From: Neoaquamicrobium microcysteis
GTDB lineage: Bacteria > Pseudomonadota > Alphaproteobacteria > Rhizobiales > Rhizobiaceae
Direction of reading: 5' to 3'
Length of the DNA stretch: 64,000 nucleotides
Assembly (NCBI RefSeq): GCF_008180155.1
Contig: NZ_VSZS01000056.1
Location: forward strand, 98,622 to 162,621
The position numbers and the translations under genes were made by a program. Below are positions 36,237 through 44,569 of the stretch, piece by piece; positions within the stretch are counted from its first letter, which is position 1; the number at the start of each line of letters is the position of its first letter. The notes under the pieces were generated by a model. It was not told the DNA's origin, made no database searches, and saw only the letters and a list, made by a program, of their open reading frames with translations.

Positions 36237-38626
36237 CGAAACCCGACTACTCCGATGTGACGATGCGCCCCAAGCTCGTGGGCAAGCGTATCAAGCGGAC
36301 GGAGGACCTGCGTCTTCTGACTGGAACCGGTGAATATGTGGATGACATGCAGGCCCCCGGCATGCTGCATGTCGCCATCCGCCGGTCCGACCAGCCGCAC
36401 GCGAAGATCGTTTCCATCGACGCTACCGACGCATTCGAGGTTCCCGGTATCGTCGCCGTGTTCGACATGAGCGATTTCGAGGGCGAATGCGAGCCGGCGG
36501 TTCCGACCTCGCGGATGAAGGACTACTACGCCACGCCGACATGGCCGCTGGCGCGCGGCAAGGTGCGCTATGTCGGCGAACCGGTCGTCGCGGTGGTGGC
36601 CGAGAGCCGCTACGCGGCCGAGGACGCGCTGGAGCACATCCGCATCGAATACGAGGCCTTGCCCTTCGCCATTCGGCAGGTCGATGCGGTGAAGGACGAC
36701 GCGCCCCTGCTGCATGAAGAGGCGGGCACCAACGTCATCATCAAACGCGAATTCGTACGCGCCGACGTGGACGAGGTTTTCCGCACCGCTGCCCACACTG
36801 TCGGCGGCACCTTCCGCATGACCCGCAAATGCGCGAGTCCTATGGAAAATCGCAGCTACATGGCGCAGTGGGACAAGCGTCGACGCTCTCTTACACTCTA
36901 TACGTCGTCGAACATTCCAGGCGTCGTGCGCGACGTGCTGTCCGGTTGCCTTGGCCTTTCCAGCCATCAGCTACGTGTCGTCGCGCCCGATGTCGGCGGC
37001 AGCTTCGGCGGCAAGGGCTCGCTTTACGGCGAGGAGATGCTGGTCTGCCTGCTGGCGCGAAAACTCCAGCGGCCCGTGAAATACGTCGCCGACCGGCTGG
37101 AAGATATTGCCGCCATGAGCCAGGCTTTCGACGAGCTCATCGAGGCGGAGCTAGCCTTCGACGATGAAGGCCATTTTCTCGGCCTTCGGGCGGACGTCAT
37201 CGGCGATGTCGGCGCTTTTTCGATCTATCCCTGGACGGCGGCACTGGAAACCGTACAGGTGATCAGCTTCCTGCCCGGCCCCTACAAGATCGATGCCTAT
37301 CGCGGACGTATCCGCGGCGTGCTTACGCCTAAGCCTCCGACGGGCCCGTATCGCGGCGTCGGCAGGCCGTCATCCACCCTGGCGATGGAGCGCCTCGTGG
37401 ACATGGCAGCGCGAAGAATCGGCATGGACCCGGCTGAAATCCGACGGCGCAATCTCGTGCGCGACGAGGATTTCCCTTACCGCACCGCGCCCGGAATCAT
37501 CTGGGACCGGTCGGCCTTTCGCGACTGCCTCGAGGGTGCGTGCAACGCGCTGGACTATCCACGCCTGCTGAAAAGACGCGACCGCATGCGGGCCGAGGGC
37601 AGATGGGTCGGCATCGGCATTGCAAGCTATGCCGAACTGACCGGGATCGGGTCGCGCATCTCCGTCGCCCCCGGCATGCCGATCAATACAGGTACGGAGA
37701 CGGCGAACATCTCGATCGATTCCACAGGGGTCGTCACGGCCGCCTTCGGCGTCGCCTCCCACGGACAAGGGCTGGAAACAACGCTGGCCCAGATCGTCGC
37801 CGACGAGTTGGGCTGTTCTATGGGCGATATCGTCGTGCTTCACGGCGACTCGTCCCTCGTGCCGATGAGCTCGGGAACCTATGCGAGCAGGTCCGCCGTG
37901 CTGGGCGGCGGCGCAGCGGCTTTGACCTCGCGTACGCTGAAGGCCAAGGTACTGGCCATGGCGGCTATCCTGATGGACGCCGACGCAGCCGACCTCGACA
38001 TTCATGAAGGCCTCGTCACCTCGCGCACATCGAACCAGAGCATGACGCTGCGCGAGGTTGCCACGGCAGTCTACAACCAGATGGGCCGGATCCCGCGCGA
38101 CCAACGCGTCGACCTGACAGCGCAGCAGACCTACGATCCCTATCTCGGCACGGCCTGTTCATCGACCCATCTTTGCATGCTGGAGGTCGATCCGGGCACC
38201 TATGGCGTGAAGATCCTGAACTATGTCGTGTCGGAAGATTGCGGGCGGATCATCAACCCGATGATCGTTGACGGCCAGGTTCATGGCGCGGTCGCACAGG
38301 GGATAGGCGCGGCGCTGCTGGAAGAGGTCATCCACAACGACGAAGGACAGAGCGTGGCCGCCAGCCTTGCCGACTACCTGCTGCCGGTGGCCACCGACAT
38401 TCCCGACATCGAGATCGTCCATATCGAAGCGGAGCTGCCAAACAATGTCGGCGGGTTTCGCGGCATGGGCGAAGGCGGCACGATCGGCACGCCGGCAAGC
38501 ATCGCCAACGCGCTCACCGATGCACTGTCACATCTCGATATCGGGGTGGACATGCTTCCCGCCACTCCGGAGAGGCTGTTCCAGTTGGTCAGGACTGCTC
38601 GAACGAGCGAGCGCGCGACGATCTGA
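36233..38626 (+). CDS. Molybdenum hydroxylase, molybdopterin-binding large subunit
   Basis: Protein of 797 residues of the xanthine dehydrogenase/CoxL family: aldehyde-oxidase-type hammerhead domain at about 15-130, then the Mo-cofactor domains with V-G-G-S-F-G-G-K-G, P-Y-R-G-V-G-R-P and the active-site glutamate in G-M-G-E-G-G-T-I-G near the end. The CO-dehydrogenase active-site loop with the Cys of A-Y-x-C-S-F-R is absent, so it is not a CO dehydrogenase in spite of the CoxG nearby. It should hydroxylate a ring carbon using water. GTG 36233 has A-G-A-G-G-G upstream and overlaps the metallohydrolase stop. It converges on the HxlR gene 8 bases on. Confidence 0.9.
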   Translation: MTKPDYSDVTMRPKLVGKRIKRTEDLRLLTGTGEYVDDMQAPGMLHVAIRRSDQPHAKIVSIDATDAFEVPGIVAVFDMSDFEGECEPAVPTSRMKDYYATPTWPLARGKVRYVGEPVVAVVAESRYAAEDALEHIRIEYEALPFAIRQVDAVKDDAPLLHEEAGTNVIIKREFVRADVDEVFRTAAHTVGGTFRMTRKCASPMENRSYMAQWDKRRRSLTLYTSSNIPGVVRDVLSGCLGLSSHQLRVVAPDVGGSFGGKGSLYGEEMLVCLLARKLQRPVKYVADRLEDIAAMSQAFDELIEAELAFDDEGHFLGLRADVIGDVGAFSIYPWTAALETVQVISFLPGPYKIDAYRGRIRGVLTPKPPTGPYRGVGRPSSTLAMERLVDMAARRIGMDPAEIRRRNLVRDEDFPYRTAPGIIWDRSAFRDCLEGACNALDYPRLLKRRDRMRAEGRWVGIGIASYAELTGIGSRISVAPGMPINTGTETANISIDSTGVVTAAFGVASHGQGLETTLAQIVADELGCSMGDIVVLHGDSSLVPMSSGTYASRSAVLGGGAAALTSRTLKAKVLAMAAILMDADAADLDIHEGLVTSRTSNQSMTLREVATAVYNQMGRIPRDQRVDLTAQQTYDPYLGTACSSTHLCMLEVDPGTYGVKILNYVVSEDCGRIINPMIVDGQVHGAVAQGIGAALLEEVIHNDEGQSVAASLADYLLPVATDIPDIEIVHIEAELPNNVGGFRGMGEGGTIGTPASIANALTDALSHLDIGVDMLPATPERLFQLVRTARTSERATI

Positions 38627-38634
38627 CGATCTAT

Positions 38635-39597
38635 CTATTCGGGCAGCTCGTAGCGCAGGATATAATCGGTATCGCGGGCATCGATCGCCTGCTTGCACTC
38701 CGAACACACCACCGTCGGCGTGAAATCATGCCCGCATGGCTTGTGGCGCAGACGCATTGGCGGCTTGCCGTTTGTAAGCCACTTGTCGCCCCATGCCATC
38801 ATCACGATCATCGGCTTGTAGAGAGCCAGGCCCTTCTGCGTGAAGCGGTACTCCTGGCGGTCGCCGTTGCCATACGGCACGCGGCGGAAGACTTCCGCCT
38901 CCACTAGCCGGTTCAGCCTGTCGGTCAGGATGTTGGGCGCTATGCCGAGATTTTCGCGCATCTCCTCGAAGCGCCGAACGCCGGTCCACCCCTCTCGCAG
39001 GATCAGGAAGCTCCAGCGGTCACCGATGATCGCCAGGCTTCGCGCGACCGAACACGGCCTTCCGCGCTGCAGGAGCATGGGATCGGAACTGCGGCGCGAG
39101 CGTGGGCGGGTTTCGACCGGTTCATAGCCTGCGCCCGGACCGTCACGAGAGGCGACGGCGCGGGCATCCACCGGCTCGAGGCAGTTAGAGCAGACGGTGA
39201 CCGGGCTGCACTCCTGTCCGCATCTCGTATGGATAAGTTGCAGCGGCGGGGGCTCGCCCCCGGCGAGCCAGTTATCCCCGAACTCCATCAGCGACAGCAT
39301 GGCCGGAAACAGGTCCTTGCCCCGTTCGGTCAGAAAATACTGGTGGCCCGGCTCTCCGGCCCTGCGGCCGATGGCGAATATCTGCTTTTCGACAAGCACG
39401 TTGAGCCGTGACGACAGCGTCTGGCGCGGTATGCCGAGACGCGCCTGAAACTTGTCGAAGCGGCGCACGCCGAAGAACGCCTCGCGCAGGATGAGGAAGT
39501 TCCAGCTGTCGAGAACGATGTCGATCGTCTTGCGGACCGACGAGTGTCGCTGCATCACGACCGGCATCGTAGGGGAAACAGTCACATGCTGATCCAT
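38635..39597 (-). CDS. Tandem HxlR-type winged-helix regulator, two HTH modules each followed by a Cys motif
   Basis: Protein of 320 residues with two HxlR-like DNA-binding modules (about residues 12-115 and 180-285): W-N-F-L-I-L-R-E-A-F-F-G-V-R-R-F in the first and W-S-F-L-I-L-R-E-G-W-T-G-V-R-R-F in the second. Each is followed by a zinc-ribbon-like cysteine group, C-G-Q-E-C-S-P-V-T-V-C-S-N-C and C-G-H-D-F-T-P-T-V-V-C-S-E-C. HxlR proteins normally bind as dimers of single modules; here the dimer is probably covalent. The start ATG 39597 is preceded by G-G-A-G-G. It is last in the direction of the liv genes and probably controls the cluster. Confidence 0.88.
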   Translation of the reverse strand: MDQHVTVSPTMPVVMQRHSSVRKTIDIVLDSWNFLILREAFFGVRRFDKFQARLGIPRQTLSSRLNVLVEKQIFAIGRRAGEPGHQYFLTERGKDLFPAMLSLMEFGDNWLAGGEPPPLQLIHTRCGQECSPVTVCSNCLEPVDARAVASRDGPGAGYEPVETRPRSRRSSDPMLLQRGRPCSVARSLAIIGDRWSFLILREGWTGVRRFEEMRENLGIAPNILTDRLNRLVEAEVFRRVPYGNGDRQEYRFTQKGLALYKPMIVMMAWGDKWLTNGKPPMRLRHKPCGHDFTPTVVCSECKQAIDARDTDYILRYELPE

Positions 39598-39688
39598 TGC
39601 GCTGTAAGCCTCCGCAGGACGAAGCGTTCCCCTATACCTATCAAATTTCCCACGCAAATCTGCCCCCACGCCGGCGGCGAATTCGCTT

Positions 39689-40699
39689 TCATTTCTGCCC
39701 CTCCCTGCCTGCGGTTGCACGCAGGGAGACATCGCGTAGCACGCGTTCGCGCAGGTATTCCACAGTTTCCCCGTAAAAGCCCCTGCGGAAAAGCATGACG
39801 CAAGCCATAAACACCACGCCGATGACGAGCGAGACCGGCAGGCCGGACGTTGCAAGGAAATGTCCGATCATGACGACGAAGATGGCCCCGACCAGCGGTC
39901 CCCACAACGTTCCGATGCCTCCGATGAGGACCATCAGCACGACTTCGCCTGAAATGTGCCACGACACATCCGTCAGCGTCGCCAGTTGGAACGCCGATGC
40001 CTTGAGCGCGCCTGCGAGACCCGACAGGGCTGCGGAAAGGGTGAACGCAAGCAGCTTGTAGCGGCTGACATTCAGCCCGAGGGACGTCACGCGGGCCTCG
40101 TTCTCCCGGATCGCCCCGAGGATGTGGCCGAAAGGTGAATGCACGGTCCGCCGGATAAGCAGCAAGCAGATTACGACGATCGCCAGCACGACATAATAGA
40201 GCGTATGCGTGTCGCGCAGATCCAAAACGCCCAAGAGCGTGCCGCGCGGCACGTTCTGGATCCCGTCTTCCCCGCCGGTAAAGGGTGCCTGCACGGCGAG
40301 GAAATAGATCATCTGCGCCAACGCCAGCGTGATCATCGTGAAATAGATGCCCTGACGCCGAATGGCGATCAGGCCGAAGACGAAGCCAAGCCCACCGCCG
40401 ACGACGACGCCGAACAGCAGGGAGAGTTCGAAAGGCCAGCCCCACACCTTGGCGGATTGCGCGAAGGCATAGGCGGCACCGCCGAAGAAAGCGGCGTGCC
40501 CGAGTGACAGCAGGCCCGCGAAACCCAGTACGAGGTTGAGCGCCGCCGCAAACAGCATGAAGCAGAGCACCTTGACGAGAAACAGCGGGAAAATCGCCAT
40601 CGGTGCCGCCAGCGCAACTACGGCGGCCAGGGCGAGCAGCCCGTAGCGCATCGGGTCTGAGACGAGTCTCGGCCGGAAATCCTTGTAGCGATGAGCCAT
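39689..40699 (-). CDS. livM: Branched-chain-type ABC importer permease LivM
   Basis: Protein of 336 residues with about nine to ten hydrophobic membrane segments and the LivM-type core G-F-A-G-L-L-S-L-G-H-A-A-F-F-G and L-G-A-I-R-E-N-E-A-R-V-T-S-L-G, the latter contacting the ATPases. It starts 1 base after the stop of livH. With LivH, LivF, LivG and the divergent binding protein it forms a complete HAAT-family importer. Such importers often take up aromatic or other carboxylic acids in catabolic clusters, so the substrate need not be an amino acid. Confidence 0.92.
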   Translation of the reverse strand: MAHRYKDFRPRLVSDPMRYGLLALAAVVALAAPMAIFPLFLVKVLCFMLFAAALNLVLGFAGLLSLGHAAFFGGAAYAFAQSAKVWGWPFELSLLFGVVVGGGLGFVFGLIAIRRQGIYFTMITLALAQMIYFLAVQAPFTGGEDGIQNVPRGTLLGVLDLRDTHTLYYVVLAIVVICLLLIRRTVHSPFGHILGAIRENEARVTSLGLNVSRYKLLAFTLSAALSGLAGALKASAFQLATLTDVSWHISGEVVLMVLIGGIGTLWGPLVGAIFVVMIGHFLATSGLPVSLVIGVVFMACVMLFRRGFYGETVEYLRERVLRDVSLRATAGREGQK

Positions 40700-40700
40700 C

Positions 40701-41588
40701 TTACTTGTCCTTTCCGAAGAGTCCGGCCGGGCGCAGAAGCAGGACGAGGATCATCACGATGAAAACGGTTATCGCCGACGCGGTGGGAAAGAACACCTTC
40801 GTAAGTCCCTCGAGCACCCCCAGCATCAGGCCGGTGACGATCGAACCCATGATCGAACCCATGCCGCCGATCACGACCACCGCGAAGACGATGACGATGA
40901 GGCTCGAGCCCATGTTCGGGCTGACCTGATAGATCGGAGCCGCCATCGCACCGGCCAGCCCGGCGAGCCCGACGCCGGCCGCGTAGGTAAGGGTTAGCAT
41001 CAGCGGAACGTTGATGCCGAAAGCCGTTACCAGTTTGGGGTTCTCAGTGGCGGCGCGAAGGCGCGCGCCCAGCGGCGTCTTCTCGATCAGCACCCACGCA
41101 ACGAGGCAGATGGCGAGCGACGCCACGATCACCCACGCGCGGTAAACGGGCAGCATCATGAAACCGAGATTGTAGACGCCCTGCAGGCTGGGCGGCACCG
41201 GATAGGACTTTCCGCCCGCGCCGTAAATCCAGCGGAACACGCCTTCCAGCGCCAGAGCCAGTCCGAAGGTGAGCAGCAGGCTGAAGAGATGATCCAGCCC
41301 GTAAAGCCGACGCAGCATCGTGCGCTCGAACACCGCGCCGAAAGCGCCGACTATCAGCGGCGTCAGGACCAGGGACGGCCAGTATCCGACCCCTGCATAG
41401 GTGAGCAGTCCCCAGGAGACGAATGCACCCACCATATAGAAGGCGCCGTGGGCGAAATTGATGACATTGAGCAGGCCGAAGATGATGGCCAGCCCCAGCG
41501 ACAGAAGCGCGTAGAACGATCCGTTGATCAGGCCGATCATCACCTGTCCCGACAGGACGGCGAGCGGCACTCCGAAAAGCTCGGTCAT
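40701..41588 (-). CDS. livH: Branched-chain-type ABC importer permease LivH
   Basis: Protein of 295 residues with about eight membrane segments and typical LivH motifs: I-N-G-S-F-Y-A-L-L-S-L-G-L-A-I-I-F-G-L, N-F-A-H-G-A-F-Y and a loop with L-R-A-A-T-E-N-P for ATPase contact. It is the second membrane subunit of the importer. It begins 9 bases after livF with a G-rich ribosome site and ends 1 base before livM. Confidence 0.92.
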   Translation of the reverse strand: MTELFGVPLAVLSGQVMIGLINGSFYALLSLGLAIIFGLLNVINFAHGAFYMVGAFVSWGLLTYAGVGYWPSLVLTPLIVGAFGAVFERTMLRRLYGLDHLFSLLLTFGLALALEGVFRWIYGAGGKSYPVPPSLQGVYNLGFMMLPVYRAWVIVASLAICLVAWVLIEKTPLGARLRAATENPKLVTAFGINVPLMLTLTYAAGVGLAGLAGAMAAPIYQVSPNMGSSLIVIVFAVVVIGGMGSIMGSIVTGLMLGVLEGLTKVFFPTASAITVFIVMILVLLLRPAGLFGKDK

Positions 41589-41597
41589 GTGGCCCCC

Positions 41598-42302
41598 TTA
41601 GATGCCGAGATAGCGGTTCAGCTGGTCCATGCTCGCGGACAGGCTGTCATTGGCGAATTCATCGACGACGCGGCCTTGCTCAACGACGTAGTGACGGTCG
41701 GCGACGCCGCGCGCGAAATTCAGGTTCTGTTCGACCAGAAGCACCGTGAAGCCCTTCTCTTTCAGCCGCACCAGCGCCTTGCCGATCTGCTCCACGATGA
41801 CGGGCGCAAGGCCTTCCGTCGGCTCATCGAGAAGGATGATGTCGCAACCGGTGCGCAGGATGCGGGCTATCGCCAGCATCTGCTGCTCTCCACCCGAAAG
41901 CCTCGTGCCCGTCGTCGTGTCGCGTCCCTTGAGGTTCGGGAAGAGTTCGTGGATCGCATCGACGGACCAGCCGCCCTGACGCACCACCGGCGGCAGCATG
42001 AGGTTTTCGCGCACGGTCAGGGAGGAAAATATCCCCCGCTCCTCCGGGACGAAACCAAGACCCAGATGGGCGACCCGATGAGGCGGCGTGGACAACAGAT
42101 CATGGCCGTCGAGCAGGGCGCTGCCCCTGCGCTTGCGCATGACGCCGGCCAGAGCGCGCAGCGTGGACGTCTTGCCGGCGCCGTTTCTGCCCAGCAGCGT
42201 GACCACCTCGCCGCGCTTCACATCGAACGTGACGCCATGCAGGACGTGGCTCTCGCCATACCATCCTTCCAGCGCCGAAACCTGAAGACGGATTTCAGCC
42301 AT
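41598..42302 (-). CDS. livF: Branched-chain-type ABC importer ATPase LivF
   Basis: Protein of 234 residues: Walker A G-R-N-G-A-G-K-T, signature L-S-G-G-E-Q-Q-M, Walker B I-I-L-L-D-E-P-T-E-G. The length and the E-G-L-A-P motif are those of LivF. It overlaps the upstream livG stop by 8 bases. It supplies energy for import together with LivG. Confidence 0.94.
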   Translation of the reverse strand: MAEIRLQVSALEGWYGESHVLHGVTFDVKRGEVVTLLGRNGAGKTSTLRALAGVMRKRRGSALLDGHDLLSTPPHRVAHLGLGFVPEERGIFSSLTVRENLMLPPVVRQGGWSVDAIHELFPNLKGRDTTTGTRLSGGEQQMLAIARILRTGCDIILLDEPTEGLAPVIVEQIGKALVRLKEKGFTVLLVEQNLNFARGVADRHYVVEQGRVVDEFANDSLSASMDQLNRYLGI

Positions 42303-43053
42303 GCGCTCCTCCCATGTAGGCCGAGCGCACCTCTTCGTTCGCCGCGACCTCGTCGTAGCTTCCCTCGGCGATTTTCTCGCCCCGGCGCAGCACCGTGATC
42401 CTGTCGGATATGTCCGCCACCACCTTCAGATTGTGCTCGACCATCAGGACGGTGTGCTTGCCTCCCAGCGAGCGAATGAGCGCCGACGTGCGCTCAATAT
42501 CTTCCTGGCCCATGCCGGCCATCGGCTCGTCAAGAAGGATGAGTTCGGGATCCAGGGCCAGTGTCGTGGCAAGTTCCAGAGCACGCTTCCGGCCGTATGG
42601 CAGATCGGCAGCCCGCGTATAGATGAGAGGCTCGAGCCCCACCTGACAGACCAGCTCATGAACCTGGTCGTCGAAGCGATGCAATCCGCGTTCGCTTCGC
42701 CAGAACCTCCATGTATCGCGACCGTGCGCCTGCAGTGCGACGCGAATGTTTTCGTAAACGGTAAGGTGAAGGAAGACCGAGGATATCTGGAACGACCGCA
42801 CCATGCCCAGCCGCGCTATCGCAGCGGGAGGCGCATGGGTGATGTCCTTGCCCTTGAAGCGGATGTCGCCTGCGGTGGGCTGAATGAACTTGGTCAGCAG
42901 ATTGAAAAGCGTCGACTTGCCGGCCCCGTTCGGGCCGATCAGCGCGTGAATGTTACCCGTCTCGACATCCAGGTCGACACCTGAGACCGCAACGAAGCCG
43001 CCAAATGATTTGCGCAATCCTCTTGCCTCGAGGATGCAACTCGATGTGCTCAC
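42295..43053 (-). CDS. livG: Branched-chain-type ABC importer ATPase LivG
   Basis: Protein of 252 residues: Walker A G-P-N-G-A-G-K-S-T, Walker B L-I-L-L-D-E-P-M-A-G-M. The signature region reads L-P-Y-G-R-K-R-A-L-E and the protein has the LivG-type C terminus. The start is a GTG at 43053 with a strong G-G-G-A-G-G-A-G ribosome site; the frame extends to 43260 without coding character. It is first of livG-livF-livH-livM-hxlR and divergent from the binding-protein gene. Confidence 0.93.
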   Translation of the reverse strand: MSTSSCILEARGLRKSFGGFVAVSGVDLDVETGNIHALIGPNGAGKSTLFNLLTKFIQPTAGDIRFKGKDITHAPPAAIARLGMVRSFQISSVFLHLTVYENIRVALQAHGRDTWRFWRSERGLHRFDDQVHELVCQVGLEPLIYTRAADLPYGRKRALELATTLALDPELILLDEPMAGMGQEDIERTSALIRSLGGKHTVLMVEHNLKVVADISDRITVLRRGEKIAEGSYDEVAANEEVRSAYMGGAHG

Positions 43054-43129
43054 GACGTCTCCTCCCTGCCATCTGAATGAACGGCATTGTCGAAGAAACC
43101 ATTCCGGAGAACGGTTCCGTCCGACCCAG

Positions 43130-43143
43130 ATAAGTCTAACTAT
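43130..43143. promoter_or_regulatory. Candidate regulator site A, liv/binding-protein divergent region
   Basis: ATAAGTCTAACTAT, repeated with one mismatch at 43205-43218. The first six bases also form an inverted repeat with ACTTAT at 43147-43152. The 256-base divergent region is clearly more AT-rich than its neighbours, as expected for a control region. Confidence 0.5.
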
Positions 43144-43204
43144 GAAACTTATATGCATGTCAAGGAGGCACCAACGCGTAGCCGCAAATGCGCCAGTTTG
43201 CCCA

Positions 43205-43218
43205 ATAAGTCTACCTAT
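43205..43218. promoter_or_regulatory. Candidate regulator site B, overlapping a -35-like TTGACG
   Basis: ATAAGTCTACCTAT, 13 of 14 bases identical to site A 75 bases away. Its last base is the first of TTGACG (43218-43223), a possible -35 element for the binding-protein gene, so a bound repressor could block transcription. Part of it, ATAGGTA on the reverse strand, recurs upstream of the HxlR gene near 39635. Confidence 0.5.
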
Positions 43219-43309
43219 TGACGATCGGGGTTCAGTAATGCAATGAATATGGAGTTCCACAATGATACTGGAAAATTCAGTATCCCTTCATACTCGGGAG
43301 GATGAAGAC

Positions 43310-44515
43310 ATGAGACGTTTCACGACGCTGTCGATTGCGGCAGCGCTGATGTTGTCGGCTGCCCACGGGGCGCTCGCACAGGATGGGCCCGTGCGCATCG
43401 GGGTGCTGACCGACATGAGCGGCCAGTTCAGCCACGAGGCCGGCGAAGGCTCGGTCACCGCGGTTCGCATGGCAGTGGAGGACTTCGGAGGTGAAGTGCT
43501 CGGTCGCAAGATCGATGTGCTCGTTTCGGACCATCAGAACAGGCCGGAGCTTGCCGTCTCGACCGCTCAGGAGTGGTATGAATCGGGCGGCGTGAACCTG
43601 ATCGCCAATCTGATCAACTCCGGCATCGCGCTGGCTGTTGCAGGTGTGGCTGCGAACCACAACGGCATCGCCATCGTCAACGGTTCGGGCTCCTCGCGCA
43701 TCACCGGCGACGGTTGCACCCCGCATTCCATCCACTACGCCTACGACACCTATGCGCTGGCCGTTGGCACCGCGCGCGAACTGTCGAAGCAGGGCCACGA
43801 GAACTGGTTCTTCCTGACCGCCGACTACGCCTTCGGCCATGCGCTGGAAGCCGACGCCTCCGCTATCGTCACATCGCTTGGCGGCACGGTCGAAGGTGCG
43901 ATCCGCTATCCGATCGAAACCACCGACCATAGCTCGTTCATGCTCCAGGCAATGGGTTCACCTGCGGATGTGGTGGCCATCGCGGGATCGGGAACGACCT
44001 TCATAAACGCCGTCAAATCGGCCGGCGAATTCGGCCTGACCAGCAGCGGCAAGACGCTTGCGGGCCTTCTCGTGTGGTTGACGGACACCCATGCGCTCGG
44101 CCTCGAAGCCGCGCAGGGAATGATCCTCACCAACGGTTTCTACTGGGACCGTGACGATGAGACCCGCGAATTCTCAGCGCGGTTTGCCGAACGTATCGGC
44201 CGTCCCCCGCATATGGGCGACGCCGGCGACTACTCCTCCACTCTTCACTACCTGAAGGCCGTCGAGGCAGCAGGCACCACCGATGCCGACGCGGTCATGG
44301 CCAAGATGCGCGAAATGCCCGTCAACGACTTCTTCGCCAAGGGCGGCATCATCCGTGAGGACGGACGTATGGTCCATGACATGTATGTCTACCAGGTCAA
44401 GACGCCCGAAGAGTCGACGGGCGAGTGGGATGTCTACAAGCTCGTCAATGTCATTCCGGGGGAAGAAGCGTTCCGGCCGCTGTCGGAAAGCACCTGTCCG
44501 CTGGTAAATAACTGA
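43310..44515 (+). CDS. ABC importer substrate-binding protein (branched-chain/aromatic type)
   Basis: Protein of 401 residues with a cleavable signal peptide (M-R-R-F-T-T-L-S-I-A-A-A-L-M-L, cleavage after A-L-A-Q) and a type I periplasmic-binding fold of the LivJ/LivK family (V-R-I-G-V-L-T-D-M-S-G-Q-F). Binding proteins of this subgroup often bind aromatic or heterocyclic acids. A G-G-G-A-G-G ribosome site precedes ATG 43310. It is divergent from livG and first in a unit with the crotonase-fold and ligase genes, so it links uptake to CoA activation. Confidence 0.92.
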   Translation: MRRFTTLSIAAALMLSAAHGALAQDGPVRIGVLTDMSGQFSHEAGEGSVTAVRMAVEDFGGEVLGRKIDVLVSDHQNRPELAVSTAQEWYESGGVNLIANLINSGIALAVAGVAANHNGIAIVNGSGSSRITGDGCTPHSIHYAYDTYALAVGTARELSKQGHENWFFLTADYAFGHALEADASAIVTSLGGTVEGAIRYPIETTDHSSFMLQAMGSPADVVAIAGSGTTFINAVKSAGEFGLTSSGKTLAGLLVWLTDTHALGLEAAQGMILTNGFYWDRDDETREFSARFAERIGRPPHMGDAGDYSSTLHYLKAVEAAGTTDADAVMAKMREMPVNDFFAKGGIIREDGRMVHDMYVYQVKTPEESTGEWDVYKLVNVIPGEEAFRPLSESTCPLVNN

Positions 44516-44520
44516 TATTA

Positions 44521-44546
44521 CGGGCGGCGCGTGACAGCGCCGCCCG
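44521..44546 (+). terminator. Hairpin between the binding-protein and crotonase genes
   Basis: Perfect 10-bp stem CGGGCGGCGC (44521-44530) and GCGCCGCCCG (44537-44546) with a 6-base loop, followed by CCTTTCGT. It begins 5 bases after the binding-protein stop. It probably acts as a partial terminator or 3' stabiliser that keeps the binding protein more abundant than the enzymes downstream. Confidence 0.65.
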
Positions 44547-44569
44547 CCTTTCGTACGGGGGCAGTCGCG

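Noticed and set aside
33141..38626. Carbon monoxide dehydrogenase (coxMSL) annotation
   Set aside because: The large subunit lacks the A-Y-x-C-S-F-R active-site loop of aerobic CO dehydrogenase and no other cox accessory genes (coxD, coxE, coxF) are present.
34110..38626. 4-Hydroxybenzoyl-CoA reductase (hcrABC)
   Set aside because: The FAD subunit has the plain length of about 296 residues and no extra 4Fe-4S insertion, and no further anaerobic aromatic genes are present. The thioesterase and ligase keep it as an alternative pathway family only.
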